From contig CAJXUD010000004.1 of NCBI GenBank assembly GCA_913061415.1, positions 124,001-188,000 of the forward strand: DNA of 64,000 bases, read 5' to 3'. Below the pieces are notes generated by a model, which was not told the DNA's origin, did not search any database, and saw nothing but the letters and a program-made list of their open reading frames with translations. How positions within the stretch are numbered: the stretch's first letter is position 1; each line of letters begins with the position of its first letter. This stretch comes from an uncultured Oleispira sp. (GTDB taxonomy: Bacteria > Pseudomonadota > Gammaproteobacteria > Pseudomonadales > Oceanobacteraceae). Made by a program: the position numbers and the translations under genes. Positions 17,055-26,989 of the stretch are shown here, piece after piece.

Positions 17055-18092
17055 CTAGCTCGCCTGCGTTTCATTCAAAGCCGGCAAAAAGACCGAATTT
17101 AACCACGCGTTAAAATCTGAAAACTCTGGGTACAAAGCAGTGGCCTGTACAATGTATTCACACGTTCTAGGCACATCTTTCAAATAGCCATGCTTGCCAT
17201 CTCTAAGGCTTAAGCGCGCAAATATACCCGCTGCTTTTAAATGTCGCTGTAAGCCCATCAAGTCAAAATCACGTACCAGCTGTTCTTCTGTCATATTAGC
17301 AGCCAGAGGACTTTGAGCTTTAAAATACCCTAGCCATGCCAATACTTTTTCTCGTGGCCATTGGATATAACAGTCTTTCAGTAACGATACTAAGTCGTAG
17401 GTTAATGCCCCGTAAACCGCATCTTGAAAGTCGATAATCCCAATGAAGTCTTTATCATGAAGAGGCGCATTGGCTGTGCACACCATTAAATTACGCGAAT
17501 GGTAATCACGATGAACCATCACTTGGCGCTGCGCTAAAGCAGAATCGGCTAACGTATCAAAGGCTTGCTTCAGCATTGTTTTTTCGTCAGTGCTTAGTTT
17601 CAAACCTAAGTGCTTTTCACACAGCCAATCGGTGAACAGTGCCATTTCTCGATCGAGCAGTTCACGGTCATAATCAGGAATATTCGTAGTTTGCGGAAGC
17701 TGTTGCAGCTCGATAAGAGAATCGATGGATGATTGATACAACCCATCTGCCGCATCAGGCGTGAGTTCTGGGTGCAATAACACATCCCCAAAATCCTCTA
17801 GAAGCATGAAACCCTGAGCTTCATCAAATGCCAATACCGTAGGAACTTTTACACCGGCTAACGACCAAACAGAGGCGATATCGACAAATTGGCGACTATT
17901 TTCATGTTCAGGAGGAGCATCCACGGCAATCCACTGCTTTTGAGTGCCTTTTTCATTATGATTGATGCGAAAATATCGTCTAAAACTAGCATCACCCGAT
18001 ACGGTTACCATTTGAGCAGGTATACTGTGCTGATATAATTGCTCGATCTGATCGGCGGCCCATTGGGCTAAAGTGTCCTGACGCTGATCCAT
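17055..18092 (-). CDS. amgK: Anomeric N-acetylmuramate/N-acetylglucosamine kinase AmgK
   Basis: A 345-aa APH-fold sugar kinase that phosphorylates MurNAc or GlcNAc at the anomeric position; its product feeds MurU. Kinase motifs are MVHRDYHSRNLMV (catalytic loop, Asp) near residue 193 and IGIIDFQDAVYG (metal-binding Asp) near 226. The N-lobe phrase VSGDASFRRYFRI is typical of the family. It is divergent from lptD, the same order as in Pseudomonas, where AmgK/MurU underlie intrinsic fosfomycin tolerance. Confidence 0.94.
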   Translation of the reverse strand: MDQRQDTLAQWAADQIEQLYQHSIPAQMVTVSGDASFRRYFRINHNEKGTQKQWIAVDAPPEHENSRQFVDIASVWSLAGVKVPTVLAFDEAQGFMLLEDFGDVLLHPELTPDAADGLYQSSIDSLIELQQLPQTTNIPDYDRELLDREMALFTDWLCEKHLGLKLSTDEKTMLKQAFDTLADSALAQRQVMVHRDYHSRNLMVCTANAPLHDKDFIGIIDFQDAVYGALTYDLVSLLKDCYIQWPREKVLAWLGYFKAQSPLAANMTEEQLVRDFDLMGLQRHLKAAGIFARLSLRDGKHGYLKDVPRTCEYIVQATALYPEFSDFNAWLNSVFLPALNETQAS

Positions 18093-18212
18093 ACTGGCCT
18101 CTTGACTTAGGTTAGTCAGAAAAAGATTCGTTCTACAATCTGCGCTTAAGCACAGATATATTCATTATTTACGCACCATAGCATAAGGATCGATCGGATT
18201 CTCCGATTTAAC

Positions 18213-20648
18213 ATGAACAAAGTATTTTCCCTGTTAATTACGGTTTTTGGTACATTCTCGACCTCGTTCGTTCACGCAAACGACGCCCCGGTAGATTATG
18301 AATTCCGCCCGTTGTCTTGGTATCCCTTAGAGGAACTAACTCCCTCAGAAGCCGCGGCATTACCCGAGTTTTGCTCAGGCAAATACCGCCCTGTCGCTAT
18401 TTCTACTCGCGATGAACCCAGTATTCTTATTCAGTCCTCTGAATCAACGGCCGATAAAGCGGGTAATGCGACCTTTAGCGGTAATGTTGAATTCAGCCAG
18501 CAAGATAAAAAGATTTTCAGTGACGAAGCAACTTGGTCGCAAAAAGAGCGTAGTGCAACTTTTAGCGGCAACGTTAGTATCATTACTCCGTCATTAGTTA
18601 TGTCTGGAGATCAAGCAGTAATTAACGATAACGCCATTGATGGTAATAAAAATGCAGAGCTCGCAAACAGTGAGTACTCGATACCCAGCACCCATATGCG
18701 TGGCACAGCAGGATCAATTAAGAGTAGAGGCGAGTCTTTCATTCAGTTAACCGACTCAACCTATACCTTCTGTGAACCAGGCCAAAATGACTGGGACATT
18801 AAGGCCAGCGAAATCAATCTTGACCGTGAAAACGGCATTGGCAGCGCTTGGCATACTCGCCTGCGCATTAAAGAAATCCCAATAATGTACCTGCCTTACT
18901 ATCGCTTCCCTATCGATGATAGACGCATGACGGGTTTTCTAGATCCAACCTTTACCATTAATGGTGAAATTCAAGCCAGTGAAATGTCGGTGCCTTTTTA
19001 CCTTAATTTGCACCCGCAGGTTGATGCGACGATTACCCCTAAAGAAATTTTAGATCATGGACTGCTATGGCAAGGCCAAATTCGTCATCTCACCAGCATT
19101 TTCGGCTATGGTGAATTTAACTATGGCGAACTTAAAAATGACCGCAGTTATCGACAAGATGAAGAAGGTATACCCAAGCAAGATCGCTGGTTAATTAACT
19201 ATCAGCAACGGGGTGATATTAACGAAAACTGGCATCACCGCTGGGTTTATAACGAAATCAGCGATAATGACTACCTGAACGATACCAACTCTAGTCTGGG
19301 TATTAATCGTGAAACGCACATGCCTACCCGCGGCGAGATCTATTTCGATAAAAGCGAATGGCACTTCAATATTCTCGGCGAAAGCTATCAGACCGTTGAC
19401 GATACCATCGCCTTAAATAATCGCCCTTATAAGCGCCTACCTCAGCTGAACTTAAACTATATTCCTGACTCTTTCACGGGCTTAACCGGCTCAGTAAAAA
19501 GCCAAGCTACTCAGTTCAAACGTGATAACGATAAGCTCACCGGCACCAGTGCCATCAACGGTACACGCTTGGTATTAGATTCTTCGATCAGCTATACCTT
19601 CGAATGGCCTTTTGCGTACATTACGCCCAAGGCAGATTACAAGATTCGACAGTATCAGCTAGACGATGTAGAGCAGAGCCTGCTAGACAGCGGCTTTGAT
19701 GAAAACCCCAGTATCGCGATTCCCAAATACAGCGTCGATGCGGGTTTGTTTTTTGAGCGTGAACTACAAGCCTTTAATTCCGACTACATTCAAACCCTTG
19801 AGCCTAGAATCATGCACCTGCAAGTGCCTTATTATGATCAAAGCGAAATCCCCAACTTTGATAGCAGTGCATTAACGTTTAACGCGAACCAATTATTCCG
19901 TGACTACCGCTTTAACGGTAATGACCGCATTGGAGATACCAACCAAACAACGTTAGGGTTAACGACGCGCTTCTTAAAAGACAGCAACGGCACAGAAACT
20001 TTCAACGCCAGCATTGGTCAGATTTATTATCACCAAGACCGACAAGTTCAGTTAACGGGTAATACTATTAGCGAAGCCGATAGCCGTAAAAAATCATCAA
20101 CCATCATCGAAAGTAATTGGAACCCTTACGATGCTTGGCGTTTATACAGCATGGTCGAATACGGTGAAGCCCCTAAGGTGGTTGGAGAAAGCAGCGAGAA
20201 AGACCTACTGCAAAAACAATTCAGTATTGAATACAACGATAAGCTAAACCATATGGCGAATATCAGCTTGCGTGAGAACAAAAGTGAAAGCATTCGTCAG
20301 CTAGACCTTGGTGTATTCTGGGCGCTCAACGATTCTTGGGCACTCATTGGCAGCCGTAAAAAAGATCTATGGAACTATGACAGCGGTGAAGTTAAACCCG
20401 TTGATCCTGTCATTGAAGCGCTGGCTGGGTTTGAATACCAAAGCTGTTGCTGGCGTGCTCAGGTATTATACCAAGAGCAAAGCAAACGACTGACCAACGA
20501 TGAAGATAATACCGATAAAACCTATGGCTGGTTATTACGTATCGAATTAAAAGGTTTTGCGAGTTTTGGCGCAAATCCAGATGACATTATGAATCAATCA
20601 ATACGCGGATATTCAACTCGCCGCTACTTTGATTTTGAAAGCGAATAA
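18213..20648 (+). CDS. lptD: LPS-assembly outer-membrane protein LptD
   Basis: Outer-membrane beta-barrel that, with LptE, inserts LPS into the outer leaflet. At 811 aa it has a Sec signal peptide (to about Ala22), an N-terminal OstA/jellyroll domain (about 70-200, with the FSGNVEF and FSGNVSI repeats) and a C-terminal barrel. Cys54, Cys187, Cys745 and Cys746 correspond to the four cysteines that form the two long-range disulfides in E. coli LptD. It leads the operon with surA, which encodes its periplasmic chaperone. Confidence 0.97.
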   Translation: MNKVFSLLITVFGTFSTSFVHANDAPVDYEFRPLSWYPLEELTPSEAAALPEFCSGKYRPVAISTRDEPSILIQSSESTADKAGNATFSGNVEFSQQDKKIFSDEATWSQKERSATFSGNVSIITPSLVMSGDQAVINDNAIDGNKNAELANSEYSIPSTHMRGTAGSIKSRGESFIQLTDSTYTFCEPGQNDWDIKASEINLDRENGIGSAWHTRLRIKEIPIMYLPYYRFPIDDRRMTGFLDPTFTINGEIQASEMSVPFYLNLHPQVDATITPKEILDHGLLWQGQIRHLTSIFGYGEFNYGELKNDRSYRQDEEGIPKQDRWLINYQQRGDINENWHHRWVYNEISDNDYLNDTNSSLGINRETHMPTRGEIYFDKSEWHFNILGESYQTVDDTIALNNRPYKRLPQLNLNYIPDSFTGLTGSVKSQATQFKRDNDKLTGTSAINGTRLVLDSSISYTFEWPFAYITPKADYKIRQYQLDDVEQSLLDSGFDENPSIAIPKYSVDAGLFFERELQAFNSDYIQTLEPRIMHLQVPYYDQSEIPNFDSSALTFNANQLFRDYRFNGNDRIGDTNQTTLGLTTRFLKDSNGTETFNASIGQIYYHQDRQVQLTGNTISEADSRKKSSTIIESNWNPYDAWRLYSMVEYGEAPKVVGESSEKDLLQKQFSIEYNDKLNHMANISLRENKSESIRQLDLGVFWALNDSWALIGSRKKDLWNYDSGEVKPVDPVIEALAGFEYQSCCWRAQVLYQEQSKRLTNDEDNTDKTYGWLLRIELKGFASFGANPDDIMNQSIRGYSTRRYFDFESE

Positions 20649-20670
20649 GTGACAGGATTAAGATTACCCT

Positions 20671-21957
20671 ATGAATAAAAAAGCTCTTTTAAGTTTCGTT
20701 GCCTTTTGTACTGCCTTTAGTCTGACAGTGAATTCAAACGCAGCACCCGTCGATATCGATCGTATTGCCGCGATCGTCGATGAAAGCGCCATTATGCAAA
20801 GTGAACTGGATGCCCGCATGGATTCGGTTAAACGCCAAATGGGTGGGCAAATGCCACCCGATAGCTTATTGCGCCCACAAGTACTTGAACGATTAATTTT
20901 AGAAAACATTCAGCTGCAAATGGCTGAACGTGGTGGCGTGCAAGTAACCGACCAGCAGCTTACCGATACCGTGAAACGTATTGCCCAGCAAAACGGTATG
21001 ACCCTAGAACAGTTCAGTGCAGCGCTAAAGAAAGATGGTCTATCTTATAAAGAAGCCGTTGAGCAGATTCGTACTGAAATGATTATTTCACGCGTGCAAA
21101 AATTCCAAGTGAATAATCGCGTGCAAATTTCACAGCAAGATATTGATTATTTCCTAGCTTCTAAGGCAGGCCAAATGGCAACAGAAGCGGAGTACCGCTT
21201 AAGCCACATTTTAATCTCTATTCCTAGCCAAGCTAGCCCTGCTGAAATTAAAAAAGCACGTAAAAAAGCCGATGCGATTATTGCCGAAATTAAAGCGGGT
21301 AAAGACTTTCAGCAGCAAGCAATCGAAACTTCCAATGGCCGCAACGCCTTAAAAGGCGGTGATTTAGGCTGGCGTAAACAAGCGCAACTGCCTTCGTTGT
21401 TTGCCGATGCGGTCATCGACTTAGAGCCTGGCCAAGTGTCCGACCCGATTAAAAGTGCCAGTGGCTTCCACATCATTCAAATCGCCGATAAGCGTGGCGG
21501 CTCTACCATGATGGTTCTGCAAACGAAGGTAAGCCACATATTAGTGATGCCTAATGAGATTCGCTCAGACAAAGACTCCAGAGCACGAATCAGACAGGTT
21601 TATAAAAAACTCGATAACGGCGCAGACTTTGAAGCGCTAGCAAAAGAATACAGTGATGATCCTGGAAGCGCTGCCAAGGGCGGTGACCTAGGTTGGGTAA
21701 ACCCAGGCGATATGGTGCCTGCTTTCGATCGTATCATGAATGAAATTGAGCCTGGCGTATTAAGCCAACCGTTTAAGAGTAAATTTGGCTGGCACATTCT
21801 GAAGGTCGAAGAACGCAAAGAAACCGACCTCGGCGAACAAGTTCAACGCAACCAGATCTATCAGATGCTACAAGCCCGACAGTTCGAAGAAGAACTGCCA
21901 ATTTGGTTACGTAAAATCCGTTCTGAAGCGTATGTTGATATTAAAGAAGAGTTGTAA
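20671..21957 (+). CDS. surA: Periplasmic chaperone / peptidyl-prolyl isomerase SurA
   Basis: A 428-aa periplasmic chaperone for outer-membrane proteins, including LptD encoded just upstream. A signal peptide ends near NAAPVDIDRIAAIVDESAIM. The N-terminal chaperone domain is followed by two parvulin domains, one near residues 178-277 (YRLSHILISIPSQASPAE) and the second near 288-387 (KVSHILVMPNEIRSDKDSR), then the C-terminal helix. Length and domain order match E. coli SurA. The stop is 3 bases from the pdxA start, so translation is probably coupled. Confidence 0.97.
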   Translation: MNKKALLSFVAFCTAFSLTVNSNAAPVDIDRIAAIVDESAIMQSELDARMDSVKRQMGGQMPPDSLLRPQVLERLILENIQLQMAERGGVQVTDQQLTDTVKRIAQQNGMTLEQFSAALKKDGLSYKEAVEQIRTEMIISRVQKFQVNNRVQISQQDIDYFLASKAGQMATEAEYRLSHILISIPSQASPAEIKKARKKADAIIAEIKAGKDFQQQAIETSNGRNALKGGDLGWRKQAQLPSLFADAVIDLEPGQVSDPIKSASGFHIIQIADKRGGSTMMVLQTKVSHILVMPNEIRSDKDSRARIRQVYKKLDNGADFEALAKEYSDDPGSAAKGGDLGWVNPGDMVPAFDRIMNEIEPGVLSQPFKSKFGWHILKVEERKETDLGEQVQRNQIYQMLQARQFEEELPIWLRKIRSEAYVDIKEEL

Positions 21958-21960
21958 CCG

Positions 21961-23043
21961 ATGAATACGGCCATCCCTTCACATTCAAGCGCCTCAAACT
22001 CAAGCGCCTCAGATTCAAGCGCTTTAAGTCAAGCCATTCCAGTCCTCGCCATTACCGCTGGTGAACCTGCCGGTATTGGCCCTGACTTGTGCGTGCAAAT
22101 TGCCCAGCAAGCTTGGCAATATCAAATATTAGTCGTATGCGATAAGCAGCTACTCATCACACGTGCTGAGCAATTAGGTTTGCCTTTAACCGTCACAGAC
22201 TTTGATGAAAACATTCCGGCTCAAGAACATATCGCTGGGCACCTGTGGGTTAAACACGTCCCATTGGCTGAAGTGAGCATTGCCGGTGAATTAAATACCG
22301 CCAATGGCCCCTATGTTCTAAAGACCCTCGATATTGCAACCCAAGGTTGTCTCGACGGCCACTGGCATGCAATGGTCACCGCACCGCTGCATAAAGGTGT
22401 GATTAATGATTCTGTGGAAGTAGAAACGGGCTCATTCACCGGCCATACCGAATATTTACGCGATTACTGCGGCAAAGAAGAAGTTGTGATGATGCTTGCG
22501 ACAGAAGATCTTCGCGTAGCGTTAGTGACGACTCACTTACCGCTAAGAGACGTTGCAGAGGCTATTACACCTGAACGCATTAGCCGCGTTGCGCGTATTT
22601 TAGATCACGATTTAAAACAATTTTTCGCCATCAAAAACCCAAGAATTCTAGTCGCCGGCCTCAACCCTCACGCGGGTGAAGGCGGCCACTTAGGCATGGA
22701 AGAGATTGAGATCATCGAGCCGACCTTAAAGTCGCTGAACGAAGAAGGTCTTAACCTAATCGGCCCATTACCCGCCGATACTTTATATACCCCAAAACAC
22801 CTTGAACATGCTGATGCGACATTAGCCATGTATCATGATCAGGGTTTACCGGTATTAAAGTTTCACGGATTCGGCAGAGCCGCTAATATTACGTTAGGCC
22901 TTCCCATTATTCGAACCTCTGTTGACCACGGCACCGCGCTTGATTTAGCCGGATTCGGGACAGCAGATTCCGGCAGTTTAGAAACCGCTTTAAAAGTTGC
23001 CGCACAAATGGCTGCCGCATACCAAACCAAGAGACCATCATGA
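21961..23043 (+). CDS. pdxA: 4-hydroxythreonine-4-phosphate dehydrogenase
   Basis: NAD-dependent dehydrogenase of pyridoxal 5'-phosphate synthesis. Family motifs: [50 protein letters not shown] and [18 protein letters not shown]; the metal-binding His residues lie in these. At 360 aa it is longer than E. coli PdxA because of a Ser-rich N-terminal extension (about residues 5-22) built from a repeated 15-bp unit. The 3' end overlaps rsmA by 4 bases (ATGA). Confidence 0.96.
   Translation: MNTAIPSHSSASNSSASDSSALSQAIPVLAITAGEPAGIGPDLCVQIAQQAWQYQILVVCDKQLLITRAEQLGLPLTVTDFDENIPAQEHIAGHLWVKHVPLAEVSIAGELNTANGPYVLKTLDIATQGCLDGHWHAMVTAPLHKGVINDSVEVETGSFTGHTEYLRDYCGKEEVVMMLATEDLRVALVTTHLPLRDVAEAITPERISRVARILDHDLKQFFAIKNPRILVAGLNPHAGEGGHLGMEEIEIIEPTLKSLNEEGLNLIGPLPADTLYTPKHLEHADATLAMYHDQGLPVLKFHGFGRAANITLGLPIIRTSVDHGTALDLAGFGTADSGSLETALKVAAQMAAAYQTKRPS
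21985..22029. repeat. 15-bp in-frame tandem repeat in the 5' end of pdxA
   Basis: Three units: TCAAGCGCCTCAAAC, TCAAGCGCCTCAGAT and TCAAGCGCTTTAAGT. Each encodes five residues of the [10 protein letters not shown] type ahead of the conserved PdxA core. Confidence 0.9.
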
Positions 23044-23945
23044 GTGATTATAATGCCCCGCGTTCAACGGGCAAAAAATCGGGCAGACAAAAGTCCGCTG
23101 CGCAAAAAGTATTAACCGCCAACCAAGGGCATAAAGCCCGAAAGCGCTTTGGTCAGAACTTTCTGCACGATGGCAACATCATCAACAAAATCGTTCGTGC
23201 TATTAATCCAAAAGAAGGCCAAAACTTGGTTGAAATTGGACCGGGCATGGGCGCAATTACCGAACCTGTCTTAGAAGCGACAGGGGCTTTGAACGTAGTA
23301 GAAATTGACCGCGACTTAATTCCTCGCCTGCGTACTCAATTTTTTAATTACCCGAATTTTAAAGTATATGAAGGCGATGCTCTTCAATACGATTTTACGC
23401 AATTAGTGGATACCGAAGCCGAAAATCCAGCACCCCTGCGTATTATTGGTAACTTGCCATACAATATTTCAACCCCGCTAATCTTTCACCTGTTGAGCTA
23501 TACCGAACAACACTTGGTGCAAGACATGCATTTTATGCTGCAAAAAGAAGTGGTTGATCGCTTAGCCGCTGGCCCTGGCACCTCCGATTACGGTCGTCTT
23601 GGCATCATGGCGCAATACTGGTGTCGTGTAGAACCGCTATTTATCGTTGGCCCAGGTGCGTTCAATCCACCCCCTAAAGTCGACTCGGCCATCGTGCGCT
23701 TAGTGCCTCACGATGTACTGCCTTTCCCGACGAAAGACATTACTATTTTACAAAACGTTGTACGCCAAGCTTTCAGTATGCGTCGTAAAACACTGCGCAA
23801 TACGCTTAAAACGATGATTACTGTAGAAAATATCGAGAGTCTAGATATTGATGCGAGCTTGCGACCAGAGCGTTTAAGCTTGGAAGAATATGTGAAAATT
23901 GCCGATTTTGTGGCCGACAATCCTCTACTTCCTGTGAGCAAATAA
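23040..23945 (+). CDS. rsmA: 16S rRNA dimethyladenosine transferase
   Basis: SAM-dependent KsgA/RsmA enzyme that dimethylates two adjacent adenosines (A1518 and A1519 in E. coli numbering) near the 3' end of 16S rRNA. Motifs: [30 protein letters not shown] (SAM site), NLPYNIST (motif IV) and [14 protein letters not shown]. It is 301 aa with a basic extra N-terminus of about 30 residues ([15 protein letters not shown]). It overlaps pdxA and its TAATG junction links it to apaG. Confidence 0.97.
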   Translation: MSDYNAPRSTGKKSGRQKSAAQKVLTANQGHKARKRFGQNFLHDGNIINKIVRAINPKEGQNLVEIGPGMGAITEPVLEATGALNVVEIDRDLIPRLRTQFFNYPNFKVYEGDALQYDFTQLVDTEAENPAPLRIIGNLPYNISTPLIFHLLSYTEQHLVQDMHFMLQKEVVDRLAAGPGTSDYGRLGIMAQYWCRVEPLFIVGPGAFNPPPKVDSAIVRLVPHDVLPFPTKDITILQNVVRQAFSMRRKTLRNTLKTMITVENIESLDIDASLRPERLSLEEYVKIADFVADNPLLPVSK

Positions 23946-24406
23946 TGACTGATTTAGATGCGAACAGCATTCTTCCGGCACACCAAATGCCTGAGGTGAT
24001 TGTTACCGTAGAGCCTCAATACATCGAAGCTCAATCGACACCTACTGAGCATCGTTTCATTTTTGCTTATCATGTGGATATTTATAACCCTAGTCACCAC
24101 CCTGTGCAGCTAATGACACGCCATTGGTTAATCACCGATGGCAATGGCAAGCTAGAGGAAGTGCAAGGCAATGGTGTTGTCGGCGAGAACCCCATTATTG
24201 CGCCAGGCGATAGTTATCAGTATTCCAGCGGTGCTGCGCTTAGCACTCAAGTCGGCAGTATGAGCGGTCATTATGGCATGCGCGTATGCTTAGAAACGGT
24301 AGAAGAAGCTAAGAAAGAAGCACAAGAAGAAAACACCATTGATGCATTATTATTTAATGCAACGATTCCCGTTTTCACTTTGGCGGTACCGTCAGCATTA
24401 AACTAA
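23945..24406 (+). CDS. apaG: ApaG family protein
   Basis: ApaG (FN3-like fold), found next to apaH in many proteobacteria; biochemical role unresolved. Core motifs are FAYHVDIYNPSHHPVQLMTR, HWLITDGNGK, NPIIAPGDSYQYSSG and GHYGMRV. At 153 aa it is longer than the usual 125 or so: there is a 15-residue N-terminal extension and an acidic insertion (LETVEEAKKEAQEENTIDAL, about residues 119-138) before the final IPVFTLAVP. The start overlaps the rsmA stop by one base. Confidence 0.94.
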   Translation: MTDLDANSILPAHQMPEVIVTVEPQYIEAQSTPTEHRFIFAYHVDIYNPSHHPVQLMTRHWLITDGNGKLEEVQGNGVVGENPIIAPGDSYQYSSGAALSTQVGSMSGHYGMRVCLETVEEAKKEAQEENTIDALLFNATIPVFTLAVPSALN

Positions 24407-24445
24407 CATGATTAGGCTCATAACAGGGTTTTGAGGTTTTAAAGA

Positions 24446-25264
24446 GTGGCAACTTACGCAATTGGTGATGTTCAAGGCTGTTATGATTCATTAATGGCCT
24501 TATTAGAAAAAATCGATTACGACGATAACCAAGACACACTTTGGTTTGCCGGCGACTTAGTTAACCGCGGGCCTAAATCGTTAAAGACCCTGCGTTTTAT
24601 TAAAGGGCTCGGCGACAAAGCGATCTCTGTTTTAGGCAATCACGACCTGCACTTGCTTGCTCTTTATTACAATGAAAACAATCCTAAAAAATCCGATACA
24701 CTAAAATCAACACTTAAAGCGAAAGATAGTGAAGAGCTAATGCATTGGTTAAGATATCAGCCATTGGTTCATCATAATAAATCGCTAAATGCCCTAATGG
24801 TCCATGCAGGGATTCCACCTAAATGGGGGGCAAAAAAAGCTCTCAAGCGCTCACTCGAAGTTGAAACCTTTATTCAGTCTGCTGATTTTCGTGAGTTCTT
24901 TAACGTGATGTATGGTAACGCCCCAGATAAGTGGGATAAATCACTGGTTGGCATGGATCGACTTCGCATCATCGTCAATTACTTCACTCGCATGCGATTT
25001 TGCACCCAAGATGGCCAGCTCGACCTATTGAGCAAAGAAGGTTTAAATACAAAACCTAAGGGCTACTCCCCTTGGTTTGAATTAGAGCGCAAAGCGGCTA
25101 AAAAGCGCATCTTTTTTGGCCATTGGGCAGCACTAGAAGGCAAAGCCGACGCTGACAATGTTTTCGCCTTGGATACAGGCTGTGTTTGGGGTGGAAAGCT
25201 CAGCGCTATTCGCGTAGAAGATGAAGCTTGGTTTCGCGTCGCCGCCCAAGAAAAGCAAAGCTAG
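24446..25264 (+). CDS. apaH: Symmetrical bis(5'-nucleosyl)-tetraphosphatase
   Basis: Hydrolyses Ap4A and removes Np4A caps from RNA 5' ends. Calcineurin-like phosphoesterase motifs are YAIGDVQGCYDSL, FAGDLVNRGPKSL, LGNHDLHLLAL, MVHAGIPPKW and FFGHWAAL; the His, Asp and Asn residues are the metal ligands. It is 272 aa, the standard size. The start codon is GTG, with TGAGG 9 bases upstream. It is the last gene of the lptD-surA-pdxA-rsmA-apaG-apaH run. Confidence 0.97.
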   Translation: MATYAIGDVQGCYDSLMALLEKIDYDDNQDTLWFAGDLVNRGPKSLKTLRFIKGLGDKAISVLGNHDLHLLALYYNENNPKKSDTLKSTLKAKDSEELMHWLRYQPLVHHNKSLNALMVHAGIPPKWGAKKALKRSLEVETFIQSADFREFFNVMYGNAPDKWDKSLVGMDRLRIIVNYFTRMRFCTQDGQLDLLSKEGLNTKPKGYSPWFELERKAAKKRIFFGHWAALEGKADADNVFALDTGCVWGGKLSAIRVEDEAWFRVAAQEKQS

Positions 25265-25339
25265 CCGCAATTCATTCTCAATCTATCACTTCATTTGTAA
25301 CCTAAAAATTCATTTTCAACGTATAAACTGGATCAAACA

Positions 25340-25663
25340 ATGACAGCAAGTTTCACCCGCATCAGTGCGAATGATGCCAAAAATTTAATTGAACAAGGCA
25401 AAAGCCAGATTATTGATATTCGTGATGTAATGAGCTTTCAATCTGGGCATATGACAGCCGCGACTCATATCGATAATCAGAGTATTGAACCGTTTATGGA
25501 TCAGTCAGATAAAAAATCGCCATTAATCGTGTGCTGCTATCACGGTAACTCCAGTCAAAATGCAGCGCACTATTTCAGCGAACAAGGCTTCGAAGACGTT
25601 TATAGTTTAGATGGTGGGTACGAAGAGTGGAAAGTGACATTTCCTGCAGACTGCGAAGCATAG
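25340..25663 (+). CDS. glpE: Thiosulfate sulfurtransferase GlpE-type rhodanese
   Basis: A 107-aa single-domain rhodanese. The opening ARISAND-like ISANDAKNLIEQGKSQIIDI and the active-site loop CYHGNSSQ place it in the GlpE group, with the catalytic Cys in VCCYHGNSS. It transfers sulfane sulfur from thiosulfate to acceptors such as cyanide or thioredoxin. It follows apaH by 75 bases, an arrangement also seen in pseudomonads. Confidence 0.93.
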   Translation: MTASFTRISANDAKNLIEQGKSQIIDIRDVMSFQSGHMTAATHIDNQSIEPFMDQSDKKSPLIVCCYHGNSSQNAAHYFSEQGFEDVYSLDGGYEEWKVTFPADCEA

Positions 25664-25715
25664 TTCGCAGCCTGAGACTTAAGACGTTTATGCTGTTTAA
25701 CAAACGTTGAAGAGC

Positions 25716-26915
25716 CTACCAAGCAATCACAATATCATCACGCTGTATTGATAATTGTTGAGCCGACATTGTAAGGTCGGCCACAATAAACTGTGGCTGA
25801 ACTTGCTTTACCGTCGCCTTCATATCGGTATTGGTTAATTCAATTCTTGGTTCTAAATCTAAATTATAAAATGTGCCACTGCGATAAATACTAAACTTAT
25901 CCCCAGGACGAATTCCTGCACCGGCTAACGCTTCTATGTGTAAACGCTTACCTTCTGTTTTAATGATTTTTGCCATAAATGGCTGACAGCGTAACGACAT
26001 AGAGACATCATCGATAGCACCGGCCAATAAATCTTTCACCGCATGACCATACTGGCTTTGCCAAAATGCAGGGCTAGCAAAACGAACATTCGCCATTCGA
26101 TCCAGATTCCATCGGCCTTGGGTTGCATAACTATTACTGAAGATAAGCGCACCACTAAAACCGTCATGCACAAATACATCGATCACAAATTGACGCTCAG
26201 CAGGCTCCTCACCCAAACCAACCAGCGATAACCAAGGGCTATCGTCGGGCGCTTTATCGGCCACTGTTGATAAAGTATCCAAACCACGAACAATGCCAGA
26301 AACAATATACTGCGCGCCTAGATTTTGCGCTAACGCCATTGAAGTTGTTAAGTGACGCTGCTGATTCTGTGATGAAGGTGCATAAACAGGATTTTCATAG
26401 AGGCCAATATGGCTCGCATCCAGCGCATGCATCTGACCACTATCATTCAGTGTATTAATAAAGACACGCGCTAGATCTTGCTCGATATTTTGCAGCTGCC
26501 CAAGAGACGTTTGCTTGGGCGATACTAATCCAAAGCCAGTAATCGCAACCGCTTTACGCAAGTTATTTCCTTTGCTTTGGCACATCTGAACAGGCTTTAC
26601 GTCAGCGCGTATCGCAACGCTGTAAATTCCATCAAGAGAGTCTTCCCAAAGAATTTCGACATCCTTGATACTCCCCTTACCTTTCAGCTTGATATCATCT
26701 TGCTTCATCACCCCTTTACTCATGAGCTGAGTACTCACAACATGGGCTTCAGCGCGCAGACTTGCTTGCCTCATGGCATCTTCTAAGGCTTGCTGGCGAG
26801 CATGATTTATATTGCCAGTAATCGGCGCTTGCCCTTCTACTTCGACAACATAGGCAAAAGAATGGGCGCTTAAAAATGAAATCCAAACCACAAATAGCAT
26901 TACTGTTATTTTCAT
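25716..26915 (-). CDS. flgT: Flagellar H-ring assembly protein FlgT-like
   Basis: A 399-aa exported protein with signal peptide (to about residue 22, SFAYVVEVEGQAPI). The N-terminal domain has the FlgT pattern of A/R-rich helices (NHARQQALEDAMRQASLRAE), a middle Rossmann-like TolB-N type part, and a C-terminal beta domain with AGIRPGDKFSIYRSG. FlgT forms the H ring around the LP ring in sodium-driven Vibrio flagella. ATG 26915 with AGGGG upstream is preferred to GTG 26918. It is downstream of a FlgP-like gene, which supports the call. No other flagellar genes are in view. Confidence 0.8.
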   Translation of the reverse strand: MKITVMLFVVWISFLSAHSFAYVVEVEGQAPITGNINHARQQALEDAMRQASLRAEAHVVSTQLMSKGVMKQDDIKLKGKGSIKDVEILWEDSLDGIYSVAIRADVKPVQMCQSKGNNLRKAVAITGFGLVSPKQTSLGQLQNIEQDLARVFINTLNDSGQMHALDASHIGLYENPVYAPSSQNQQRHLTTSMALAQNLGAQYIVSGIVRGLDTLSTVADKAPDDSPWLSLVGLGEEPAERQFVIDVFVHDGFSGALIFSNSYATQGRWNLDRMANVRFASPAFWQSQYGHAVKDLLAGAIDDVSMSLRCQPFMAKIIKTEGKRLHIEALAGAGIRPGDKFSIYRSGTFYNLDLEPRIELTNTDMKATVKQVQPQFIVADLTMSAQQLSIQRDDIVIAW

Positions 26916-26989
26916 CACCAGCCCCTAACCTATTGATTTATATTTATCTTATTCATTAAATGCGTTAACTATTAATTTTTAACGGCCTA

